From positions 62,001-126,000 of the forward strand of contig CAZCUX010000009.1 of the NCBI GenBank assembly GCA_964502005.1: 64,000 nt of DNA, written 5' to 3'. Position numbers and translations under genes: made by a program. This document shows positions 43,772 through 51,941 of the stretch, one piece after another (the first letter of the stretch is position 1; each line of letters begins with the position of its first letter). This DNA comes from CAJWOS01 sp964502005 (GTDB lineage Bacteria > Myxococcota_A > UBA796 > UBA2385). Below the pieces are notes generated by a model. That model was given only the letters and a program-made list of their open reading frames with translations. It searched no databases and was not told the origin of the DNA.

Positions 43772-45241
43772 GTGCTGTTCAACTCGAAGATATTCGTCGC
43801 GTTCGCGGCGCTCGTCTTTCTCGTGTACTACCGCCTTTCGGAGCGAGGAAAGGTCTATTTCCTACTGGTAATGTCCTATGCCTTCTACGGGTTTTGGGAC
43901 CCCTCGCTGTTGTCGCTCATTATCCTGTCAACGTTTGTCGACTGGTTATGCGGACGCGGCATCGATCGGGCGGGGGACGGGGCTTCGGCGGTTCGCAAGC
44001 GTTGGTTGGCGCTTTCGCTGACCGTCAACTTAGGTCTGCTGGGCTTTTTCAAGTACCACGACTTCTTTGTGGGCGAGTTTATTGACCTGCTCAACCTGTT
44101 TGGTGCGAGCGTACCCCGTGACCAGTGGTTGCTGGGCTTGGTCTTGCCCGTAGGCATCAGCTTCTACACCTTTCAGACGATGGCCTACACCATCGACATC
44201 TACCGGCGCGACATCCGGCATGAACCGGATTTTACCCGTTTTGCCCTGTATGTGAGCTTTTTCCCGCAGCTGGTCGCGGGTCCGGTGGAGCGTGCGCCCC
44301 ATTTGTTGCCGCAGTTTCGGCGGCCATTTCGGCTCTCTCGGTCTATGGTGCGGGAAGGTATTTTTCTTATCCTGTTGGGATTCGTCAAAAAGGTCGTCTT
44401 TGCCGACCGTCTCGCCAACTGGATTGAGCCTTATTACGCGCTCGAAACGCTGTCCCATCCCTTGACCAGCTTTGAAGCGGCCATGAGCCAGCTTTTGTTC
44501 ACGACCCAGATTTATGTGGACTTCAGCAGTTATAGCGACATTGCAATTGGGTTGGGCCTGCTGCTCGGCTACCACATTCGCCCCAACTTCAACCTGCCCT
44601 TTGTGGTCCCGAGTATTCCCGAGCGGTGGCGCCGTTGGCATATTTCTATGAGCCACTGGTTTCGGGACTATATTTTTATTCCCTTGGGCGGCAGCCGTCT
44701 GGGCCAAGTGCGCACCCAGGTCAACATTCTGGTCATCATGTTTTTGTCCGGGTTGTGGCATGGCGCGAGCACGACATTCGTGGTGTGGGGCCTCCTCAAT
44801 GGCCTGACGATGGTGCTTCACCGATTGTTGCGTCGTCCCTTGCGGGCGCTCGACCGCCTATTTGGCAGTACGCGCTTCTCGGAGCGGGGATATTTTTATG
44901 TTTGCTGCTGGAACACCTACTGCACCATTGCGAGCATCAATATCTTCTTCCGGTGCCCCGATTGGCCGACTGCGCGGGTGTTCGTGGACGCTATCTTCTT
45001 GCGTGGATTCACCGAGTATGTGCCGATGCTCTTGAATCCGTTGGCGTGGCCGGCGGGCTTTCAGTTTGGCGCGCTGGTGACCCTGCTGGTCTTTGCGGTC
45101 CACGAGGCCGAGCGGTATTTCCGTGCAAAAGAGTGGCTGTTGGCCCATCCGGTGCGGTGGGCGATGGTGTGCGTGAGCCTCTTTTGGTTGGTGGTGACCT
45201 TTGGCATCAAAGGTCCGCAGTTTATCTATTACCAGTTTTAG
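43772..45241 (+). CDS. AlgI-type MBOAT O-acyltransferase
   Basis: The protein is 489 aa with about ten membrane helices. MLFNSKIFVAF is the classic start of AlgI/DltB-like proteins, which fixes the GTG at 43772. Conserved parts include GLVLPVGISFYTFQTMAY, FPQLVAGPVERA, DFSSYSDIAIG, RRWHISMSHWFRDYIF and the catalytic His in FLSGLWHGAS. AlgI-like enzymes move acetyl groups across the inner membrane for O-acetylation of exopolysaccharide (alginate or others). No AlgJ/AlgX partner is visible here. Confidence 0.92.
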   Translation: MLFNSKIFVAFAALVFLVYYRLSERGKVYFLLVMSYAFYGFWDPSLLSLIILSTFVDWLCGRGIDRAGDGASAVRKRWLALSLTVNLGLLGFFKYHDFFVGEFIDLLNLFGASVPRDQWLLGLVLPVGISFYTFQTMAYTIDIYRRDIRHEPDFTRFALYVSFFPQLVAGPVERAPHLLPQFRRPFRLSRSMVREGIFLILLGFVKKVVFADRLANWIEPYYALETLSHPLTSFEAAMSQLLFTTQIYVDFSSYSDIAIGLGLLLGYHIRPNFNLPFVVPSIPERWRRWHISMSHWFRDYIFIPLGGSRLGQVRTQVNILVIMFLSGLWHGASTTFVVWGLLNGLTMVLHRLLRRPLRALDRLFGSTRFSERGYFYVCCWNTYCTIASINIFFRCPDWPTARVFVDAIFLRGFTEYVPMLLNPLAWPAGFQFGALVTLLVFAVHEAERYFRAKEWLLAHPVRWAMVCVSLFWLVVTFGIKGPQFIYYQF

Positions 45242-45273
45242 GGGGCGACACGCGCCCGCTGCGCGCCGAGGAA

Positions 45274-46581
45274 CTAGAAGTTGAACCGGTTGCGGACGAA
45301 CAGGTAGGTCATGGCGTCTTCGCCGGTCAGCTCCGCGCCGACGCCAATGGGCTGCACCCAACACAAGCCGCTGTCGATGCGCGCGGACGGTCCCAGGGTG
45401 AAGTCGAGGATTGCGTCTACTTCGATGGCGAGGTTGGGGTCGGTGTTTCCGGTCTTCCAGCCATCGCCTTGCAGCACGCCGCCGTTGCGTTTCCACTGGC
45501 CTTCGGGGTTGGCAAGCTGGAACAAGTGGCCTTCGACGGTGGCAAGCATCGCGTGACTGGGCTTCTTGCCGTCGCCGCCGCCTTTCGACCAGGGCGTCGA
45601 GTCAGCGGAGAGGCCGATGTCGCGCAGGTTGGTATTGTTCATTTGGTCGGCGGCGCCGCGCAGGTAGTGGTTTCGGCCAAAGGGCCCTTCGAAGTCGCGG
45701 ATGGTGTCCGTGGTGCAGGCGCCCGATGAAGGGTCGCTCTCGCAGGCATGTCCCGAGTCTTGTTCGAACAGCAAGGACACGCCGGGCTTCCAGGCCGCGC
45801 CGAGGCCCTGGCGTACGCGAACGATGGTGCTCCAGGCGCGAATGGGGGTACCGGAGTCGTCGCCCCACTGGCCGAGGAGGTTGGCGTCGACCGATGTTTG
45901 GCCGACGTTTGCGGCGATGCGGGTTCCGGGCGTGACCGTCCACTTCTTGCGCTGGGGGTCGTCTTCGGTGGGGCCACCGGCGGTGCCGAGCACAAACAGC
46001 GATGGTTGCAGACCCTTGGATGCCGTGTGCGAGGCAAAGACGCCCATTTGGCTGTCGCCGAGGCTCGATTCCCTCCACGATTCGTCGGCGGGATGGGGCG
46101 CCCGCAGCACCATCGTGAAGGCATCCAGCTCCCAATCGCCAGGCTTTGCGTGGAGGCGAATGCCGTCAAAGGTGCGCCCGACCGTGTTCCAGGGGCCGCG
46201 AGACAAGTAGAAGCCGTTGAGCATATGCAGCTCTTGGCGACCAACGCGCACCCAATGGTCCTTGGTTCCCGCCTGCAGGAAGGCTTGGTACGCGAAGACG
46301 GTCGGCTCGACGCCCGTGGTGCTCGTGCGGTTGCCCCAGTTTTGGTAGGCCATCATGTCGATGGTCGCCGAAAAGGGCCCGCGCTCGGCGATGAGTCCGA
46401 TGGTGGCGCTTTCTTGGACGGAGACGATAGTGTCGTCTTGATCGGCGACAAAGCTCGGATTGACGCGCACTTCCGGGCGAATGTGGAGCGCCGCGTGCGG
46501 CGTAAAGGTGGGGCCATCGGCGGCGTGCGCGGTTGTAGACAAAACACTCACGGCCAAGGTGAAGGAGCGGGAGAAATTCAT
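45274..46581 (-). CDS. Alginate-export-type outer-membrane beta-barrel
   Basis: The protein is 435 aa. Signal peptide cleaved after AHA. The rest is alternating beta strands and ends in Phe (FVRNRFNF), the outer-membrane targeting signature. Motifs such as KDHWVRVGRQELHMLNGFYLSRG and PWNTVGRTFDGIRL match the Alginate_exp porin family. A neighbouring AlgI-type gene (convergent, 32 bp apart) suggests polysaccharide acetylation and export, but the polymerase is not in this window. Confidence 0.82.
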   Translation of the reverse strand: MNFSRSFTLAVSVLSTTAHAADGPTFTPHAALHIRPEVRVNPSFVADQDDTIVSVQESATIGLIAERGPFSATIDMMAYQNWGNRTSTTGVEPTVFAYQAFLQAGTKDHWVRVGRQELHMLNGFYLSRGPWNTVGRTFDGIRLHAKPGDWELDAFTMVLRAPHPADESWRESSLGDSQMGVFASHTASKGLQPSLFVLGTAGGPTEDDPQRKKWTVTPGTRIAANVGQTSVDANLLGQWGDDSGTPIRAWSTIVRVRQGLGAAWKPGVSLLFEQDSGHACESDPSSGACTTDTIRDFEGPFGRNHYLRGAADQMNNTNLRDIGLSADSTPWSKGGGDGKKPSHAMLATVEGHLFQLANPEGQWKRNGGVLQGDGWKTGNTDPNLAIEVDAILDFTLGPSARIDSGLCWVQPIGVGAELTGEDAMTYLFVRNRFNF

Positions 46582-46752
46582 CGCGGGTCCCGTGCGCCCC
46601 GCGTGGGTCGCGCGGGAGAGCTTTGTTTTCCAGGGTTCAAAACGCATAAATCATGCAGACTGCGCCACGCGGCGAGGACCGCATGCGATACGAAAGGGGT
46701 GGATGCCGGACTTGTCGCTTGGTTTCGCAAAAACATACCGTGCGCTTGGAGG

Positions 46753-48783
46753 CTATTCGCCGGGTGCGCGACGAAACAAGAGACGCAGGTCTTCAGGCTT
46801 CCAGATGAGGAAGGCCATGAGCGTGACCGCCAAGTTGAGTCCCCCAGCGACGGGCAACGTGATGCTCGGCCACATCGACGAAAACAAGAACGCCGCGGCA
46901 TAGGCGGCGGCCACCAACAGCGCGGTGGCGCCGATGGTGCTCGCTGACATCGTGGCCGCAATCGCAATCAAGAGCTGATGGTGAATGTAGGTCTGCTCGG
47001 GGCTGATTCCCAGCGCGAATGCACCCGCATCGCCCGCCACGAAGCCCATGTTGAGCGAACCCAGCAACCACGCGATGCTGCGGTTGAGCGCCGAGCGGGA
47101 CAATGAATCGCGGGCCCAAATGATGAGACCCGTCAACCCAACGACGGTGATGAGGTGTGCGGCCAGCAAGCGGGCGTGGGTAATGGCGACGTCGAAATAC
47201 CAAGCCGCCAAAGGCAATATCGACCAGGCCACCATCAGAATGCTAAACACGAAGATGCGGGTGCGCATGCGGGTGGTGGGGTCTTCGTCGGCCTCACGGG
47301 CGATATGGGCGCGCTCCATCCTCGCCCGCAGCTCTTCGGCTTGTCCGAGGCGCGCCAGCAGCGCGGGGTCAGGCACCGAAAGCTCGGCGAGGGACACGGC
47401 CGCAGCACGGGAGTCGCCTTGGTCCAGCTCATAGGTCGCGAGCACCGCATGGGCGCGGTCTAGGCCCTTTCGCGCGGCGGGGTGCGCGGGACGACCCGCC
47501 AACGCGCGTTCATAGCCGAATCGTGCCGCGCCAAAGCGCCGATACACACGTTGGCGGTCGGCGGTGGGGCTGCGCGCCTCTGTCACCAGCTCGTGAAGCT
47601 GTCGGTCTGCTTGGGCCACGAGGTCGTCGGCCACCCGTTCTTCGGACCACGTTTGTAAGCCGCGGCGAACTTGGTCGGCGGTCTCCAAGCGGTCTTCGGG
47701 ATGAAGGGCCATACAGCTTCGCACCAGCTCCGCGAGCCGGGGAGGTGTGCCGGGTGGAAAAATCGGCCGAAAGTGAGGTACTGCTTGAAGGGTAGTCTTG
47801 ACATCGACGCCGGGGTGGGGGCCAGAGCCGGTCAGCACCGCGAACAACAGGCCGCCAAGCAAGTATACATCCGTACGCGGTGACAGGCGGGACCCATCGG
47901 CCGCTGCCATTTCCGGTGCCATGAACCGGGGTGTGCCCACCACCCGTCGTTCTGCGGACGCAGGAGGAAGCCTGCGGGGACCGTGAATTCCAAACCGAAC
48001 GGCGAGGCCCCAGTCCACCACATACACTTCGCCGTGAAGACCGACCATCACATTATCTGGTTTGAGGTCACGATGCAGAACGCCCCGTTGATGGGCGTGA
48101 TGGATGGCTTGACAAACTTGCTCAAGTATGTTTATATGCCAACCGAGGTGGTCGCGGGCGCCGAAGTCGTCGGTAATGCGGTCTGGGTCAATCATATAGT
48201 CAAGCCAGGTGGCGCCCTGTACTCGCTGCATGATGACGTGGGGTTCCCCCGTCTCGTCGACGGCGACGTCGTGTACGGAGACGACGTGAGGGTGCGCCAC
48301 TGCTGCCGTCGCGGCGGCCTCCCGGAGCAAGTTTCGGCGCGACCGCTCCGAGCGCCGTTCGATTCGCACCGACTTGATGGCGACCTCGCGGTCGAGGATG
48401 CGGTGGCGACCGAGCACCACTTCGCCGATCCCGCCCGTCCCGAGCACCTCGCCGGGTGTATACGCGTGTTCGAGGCGCACAACGCCCGCCCACGCGATGG
48501 ACGGAGAAGGCTCCGCGGCGCTGGGCGGTGGACCGGGTGTGTCAATGTCGATGGTGTGGGGCAAGGGAGGCGGGAGCACAACCTCGCCCACTTCTACGTC
48601 TTCGATGCGCAGCGATTGGTCGGAGGCGCTCGGAAACGACAAACTTTGGCGCCCGGCCTGGGAAACCGACTGCAAGCTCGTAGCGGAGTCGAGCACCTCC
48701 GGCGGCACGAGGGTCGACGATGCGAGACCGTGTATGTCCTCCATCGGGGGCACCCCCTCGTGCGTCGGTTTGGCCATCACCAT
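46753..48783 (-). CDS. Ser/Thr protein kinase with C-terminal multi-pass membrane domain
   Basis: The protein is 676 aa. A ~100-residue Ser/Pro-rich leader is followed by the kinase domain (GTGGIG loop 115-120, Lys137, HRDLKPDN 237-244, DWG 257-259, MAPEMA). A helical TPR-like linker (residues ~385-510) precedes about six membrane helices (FSILMVAWSILPLAAWYF through LPVAGGLNLAVTLMAFLIW). Kinases with a C-terminal polytopic sensor of this type are less common than single-TM ones. It is divergent from the phosphatase gene (36 bp). Two close starts (48783 and 48777) are possible. Confidence 0.88.
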   Translation of the reverse strand: MVMAKPTHEGVPPMEDIHGLASSTLVPPEVLDSATSLQSVSQAGRQSLSFPSASDQSLRIEDVEVGEVVLPPPLPHTIDIDTPGPPPSAAEPSPSIAWAGVVRLEHAYTPGEVLGTGGIGEVVLGRHRILDREVAIKSVRIERRSERSRRNLLREAAATAAVAHPHVVSVHDVAVDETGEPHVIMQRVQGATWLDYMIDPDRITDDFGARDHLGWHINILEQVCQAIHHAHQRGVLHRDLKPDNVMVGLHGEVYVVDWGLAVRFGIHGPRRLPPASAERRVVGTPRFMAPEMAAADGSRLSPRTDVYLLGGLLFAVLTGSGPHPGVDVKTTLQAVPHFRPIFPPGTPPRLAELVRSCMALHPEDRLETADQVRRGLQTWSEERVADDLVAQADRQLHELVTEARSPTADRQRVYRRFGAARFGYERALAGRPAHPAARKGLDRAHAVLATYELDQGDSRAAAVSLAELSVPDPALLARLGQAEELRARMERAHIAREADEDPTTRMRTRIFVFSILMVAWSILPLAAWYFDVAITHARLLAAHLITVVGLTGLIIWARDSLSRSALNRSIAWLLGSLNMGFVAGDAGAFALGISPEQTYIHHQLLIAIAATMSASTIGATALLVAAAYAAAFLFSSMWPSITLPVAGGLNLAVTLMAFLIWKPEDLRLLFRRAPGE

Positions 48784-48819
48784 CTCGCGTTTGAACGGTT
48801 TTCCGGGTATCCTGGGACG

Positions 48820-50787
48820 ATGAATCGTGCCGTCGTCCTTCTTATCCTGTTGGTGGGTGCCCCCGCTTGTCATCCCGCGTCGACCGCCAAGCTGCCGGTC
48901 TCTGACGATTGGGAAGCGCAAACGTCCACGCTGCCGACGGACTCGGCGGATTCACCGCCCATCGACTCTGCGGATTCGGCGGACTCTGGGGACGCGGAAC
49001 CGCTCTACGGCGAAGGTGCGCCGCCGCTGGTCATCTTGTTTGTGGGCGACGGCATGGGCTTCGAGCACGTTCGCGGTGCGGGCTTCTGGCGGGACGGGGT
49101 CTCGGGCGGCTTGTTTATGGAGCAAGCGCCGCACCAAGGGCGCATCCAAACCGCGTCGCTGTCGGGCTACACCGACTCGGCGGCGGCGGCCACCTCGATG
49201 GCCACGGGCGTCAAGACCACCAATGGTCGCTTGGGTATGGATGCACACGGCGACAGCATCGAAAATATCGTCGAAATGGCGCGGGGACGGGGCATGTCGG
49301 TGGGCGTGGTCACCACCGATACGCTCACCGGTGCAACGCCCGCAGGCTTCCTCACCCACGTCGACAGCCGCTACTCCACGAGCGACATCGCCGCGGCCTT
49401 GGTAGCGGCGCGGGCCGACGTCATGCTCGGCGGTGGGCGCTTTGACCTCTTGCCATTGTTAGAGGACTCTTCGCTCCAGCTGCTCACGACAGAGCTGGAC
49501 CTCGCGTTGGCCGAGCCAAGCCTCGCGCGTCCGATGGTGGGCTTGTTCGCCGAGAGCACGCTTCCGTACCAAGTCGCCGACCTGGGTACGGCGCCGTCGT
49601 TGGCCAAAATGACCGAGCGGGCCTTGGACAAGCTCCTGCTCGACCCCGAGGGCGCGTTTTTGATGGTCGAGGGCGCGCGCATCGACCACGCGAGCCACAA
49701 CAATCGCACCGACCGGGTCTTCGCCGAGGTGCTCGCATTCGACGCCGCCGTACAGGCCGCCGTTCGTCGCACCCAAGACCTCCGCGACCGCGAGGTCACG
49801 ATTCTCGTCACCGCCGACCACGAATGCGGGGGCCTCACCGTCGAAGAGCGGCTGGATGGGCGCGGCCTGCCCGTTTCGCGTTGGCGTTGGCTCGACCATA
49901 CCAACCGAGACGTGCCGGTCTTTGGCTGGGGCGACCGGGCCGCGGTTTTTTCGGACCAGCGCGTTCACAACGTTTGGGTCCATGCCGCACTCGACGCTGC
50001 CGTGCGCAGCCGCGACTTCGAGGAGCCCGTAGTGCCGCGGATTGTCGATGGTGACCTCGACGACTTGGGGAGTGCGGTGGTCCGACAGGTCCACGAGTCG
50101 GACTTCCAGCCGGGCTACAACCAGCTCGATGCCTTGCGGGTCGCCACCGACGCCGACGGTCTATGGGTAGGCATAGACGGCATTTTCGACGAGCAGGCCA
50201 ATAGCGTCGTGGTGTGGCTGGACCTCGATTACGGCGCCGGGACAGGTATCGGCGTCGACACGACCTTGACCGATGTAACGGGCGTGCTGGACCGGTTGCT
50301 CACGACCTTGTCTCCGACGCCGACGCTCGACGGCCTCGGCTTCGACGCCGCAATGGGCCAGCTGGGCGCGAGTTTTGTGCGCTCGTATATCTACGACGAC
50401 CTCGCGGGCGTCCGCCAGTTCCAGGCGCCCCGCGGCTTGCCCGAAGACCTCGCTTGGCGCCTGAGCACCATCAATTTTGACGACGGCAACGTGGCCGACC
50501 GCACACCCGCGCTCGACGGGCGCGCACCGGGCGAGACCGAAGGCGGAATGGAGGTCTTCGTGCCGTGGTCGGAGCTTTGGGACGGTGGGCTGCCCACCTC
50601 CGGCGCGTCCGTCGCCCTGTTTGTGAGCCTCTCGAATACGGACGGCTCCCAAATGTCCAATCAGGCGTTGCCTGCCTACGCCACCTCCGCCGCCCCATCT
50701 CCGGACGCTATCCCGGTTTCGGCGGTGGTCGGGTTGACCATCGATAGCAGCGGAAACACGGTCGAAGGACCGCTTCTCATTCGCTAG
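48820..50787 (+). CDS. Alkaline phosphatase lipoprotein
   Basis: The protein is 655 aa. The signal peptide ends in a lipobox-like site (VGAPAC, Cys17), followed by an Asp/Ser linker (DSADSPPIDSADSADSG). The alkaline-phosphatase core has FVGDGMGF (Asp77), SGYTDSAAAATSMATG (nucleophile Ser120), IDHASHNN and TADHECGG, all the zinc and catalytic sites. The C-terminal ~230 residues form a beta-rich extra domain (VVWLDLDYGAGTGIGVD, EVFVPWSELWDGG) probably for surface interaction. It should release phosphate from organic phosphates outside the cell. Stop overlaps the convergent AgmX-like gene by 11 bp. Confidence 0.9.
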   Translation: MNRAVVLLILLVGAPACHPASTAKLPVSDDWEAQTSTLPTDSADSPPIDSADSADSGDAEPLYGEGAPPLVILFVGDGMGFEHVRGAGFWRDGVSGGLFMEQAPHQGRIQTASLSGYTDSAAAATSMATGVKTTNGRLGMDAHGDSIENIVEMARGRGMSVGVVTTDTLTGATPAGFLTHVDSRYSTSDIAAALVAARADVMLGGGRFDLLPLLEDSSLQLLTTELDLALAEPSLARPMVGLFAESTLPYQVADLGTAPSLAKMTERALDKLLLDPEGAFLMVEGARIDHASHNNRTDRVFAEVLAFDAAVQAAVRRTQDLRDREVTILVTADHECGGLTVEERLDGRGLPVSRWRWLDHTNRDVPVFGWGDRAAVFSDQRVHNVWVHAALDAAVRSRDFEEPVVPRIVDGDLDDLGSAVVRQVHESDFQPGYNQLDALRVATDADGLWVGIDGIFDEQANSVVVWLDLDYGAGTGIGVDTTLTDVTGVLDRLLTTLSPTPTLDGLGFDAAMGQLGASFVRSYIYDDLAGVRQFQAPRGLPEDLAWRLSTINFDDGNVADRTPALDGRAPGETEGGMEVFVPWSELWDGGLPTSGASVALFVSLSNTDGSQMSNQALPAYATSAAPSPDAIPVSAVVGLTIDSSGNTVEGPLLIR

Positions 50788-51226
50788 GCGGACGCGGTGC
50801 GCGCTCGGGCGGGGGCGCTTCGGCGCGGGCAGGCGCGAAGGTGACGCGCAGCGAAATGACGGTGTCCGCCTCGGGGTAGCGCAGCTTGTTGAGCTGGCTC
50901 ATCAAGCAGTCATCAACTTCCGAGTCGCTGCCCTCTCGCACCGACTGAAGGCTCACAAGCTGCACGGTGCCGTCTTTTGCAATCTCTAGGTAGGCTTCGA
51001 AAGGCGGTGCTGCTTCAAGGGCCTCCCGGCTGCCGAAGCAGGTGGCCAGCATTGGCCCGCGCCGATTGGTCGCGGCGATGTACATGCCGACATCGCGAAG
51101 GCCCTTGGATTGCAGCTCTTGCACTTCTACGGCCGGCGTGCCTTCGGCGTGTGCGGCGGGAATGACCACGCCTGCGCCGAACAACGACACAAAGAGCGCA
51201 AGGAAGGGGTGGCGAAGCGATGGCAT
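50777..51226 (-). CDS. Small exported AgmX/PglI-like (TonB-type) domain protein
   Basis: The protein is 149 aa. Signal peptide cleaved after AHA. The mature part has two Cys (LATCFGSREAL, VDDCLMSQL) and the AgmX/PglI-like pattern AYLEIAKDGTVQLVSLQSV..CLMSQLNKLRYPEAD, ending in a Pro-rich tail. The full-length AgmX-like protein at 17.2 kb shares this domain. Periplasmic or outer-membrane. GGAG lies 6 nt before ATG 51226. Confidence 0.65.
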   Translation of the reverse strand: MPSLRHPFLALFVSLFGAGVVIPAAHAEGTPAVEVQELQSKGLRDVGMYIAATNRRGPMLATCFGSREALEAAPPFEAYLEIAKDGTVQLVSLQSVREGSDSEVDDCLMSQLNKLRYPEADTVISLRVTFAPARAEAPPPERAPRPPSE

Positions 51227-51354
51227 TACGGTCTCCGAAGTCTGCATGCAGAAGATAGTCGATATTTCGATAGAGTTCCATGGCGCGTAGGCCGTTGGTA
51301 TTTCCAACAATTGTGCTGTACCCGCCAGTTGCCCGGAACCCGTGGGAGCCACCG

Positions 51355-51834
51355 TTGCTTCGCAGAATCGTTGTCCTATTGTGTCTCGCGGGCGCCACCG
51401 CATGCGGTGCCGCGCCAGTGTCGGATACGCCCGTGGTGGGTACCGCTGAAGGTGCACGCGCAGTCGAAGCTCTCGCGCCCTATGTGCGGCCAACCCCCCC
51501 TGGCTCGACGGGGACCGCCGGCTACTTGCGGTTGAAAAACCCGAGCGCGCAACCTGCGGCGCTGGCCGGAGCCCACGCCGAGGGTGTGGATGCTGTCGAA
51601 CTTCACACGCACATTCAGGAGGGCGACACGTTGATGATGCGGCAGGTGGCGCGCATGGAATTGCCGCCAGGTGCCGAAGCGGTGTTTGAGCCCGGTGGCT
51701 TGCACCTGATGCTTATCGGCGTGCGGGAGCCGCTCGCCGAAGGGGGTGTGTTGCCGATTTCTTTGGAATTCGAAGGGGGTGTGGTGCGGGAGGTCAACTT
51801 CGCGGTGACCCAAAGCCCGCCACCCTCTGAATGA
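51355..51834 (+). CDS. PCuAC-type copper chaperone lipoprotein
   Basis: The protein is 159 aa. The signal peptide ends in a lipobox (LAGATAC). The PCuAC fold is clear: AGYLRLKNPSAQPAAL, VDAVELHTHIQEGDTLMMR (copper His/Met) and PGGLHLMLIGVREPL (second His-x-Met). The family delivers Cu(I) to CuA of cytochrome oxidase. A TTG at 51355 has GGGAG 6 nt upstream and starts the signal peptide; ATG 51280 would add 25 residues. Its stop overlaps the first copy of a palindrome array. Confidence 0.88.
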   Translation: MLRRIVVLLCLAGATACGAAPVSDTPVVGTAEGARAVEALAPYVRPTPPGSTGTAGYLRLKNPSAQPAALAGAHAEGVDAVELHTHIQEGDTLMMRQVARMELPPGAEAVFEPGGLHLMLIGVREPLAEGGVLPISLEFEGGVVREVNFAVTQSPPPSE

Positions 51835-51925
51835 CGGTTCATTTTCTCGACAATCGGTGCGCGTCCTACTGAATGACGATTCATTTTCTCGACAATGGGT
51901 GCGCGTCCTACTGAATGACGATTCA
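51828..51925. repeat. 42-bp tandem array of the TGAAT palindrome
   Basis: Palindromes at 51828, 51870 and 51912, exactly 42 bp apart, each followed by TTTCTCGACAATC/GGGTGC-type spacer. First copy contains the PCuAC stop; the third ends 17 bp before the stop of the convergent MopE/FG-GAP gene. Confidence 0.85.
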
Positions 51926-51941
51926 GTTTCTCGACAATCCG

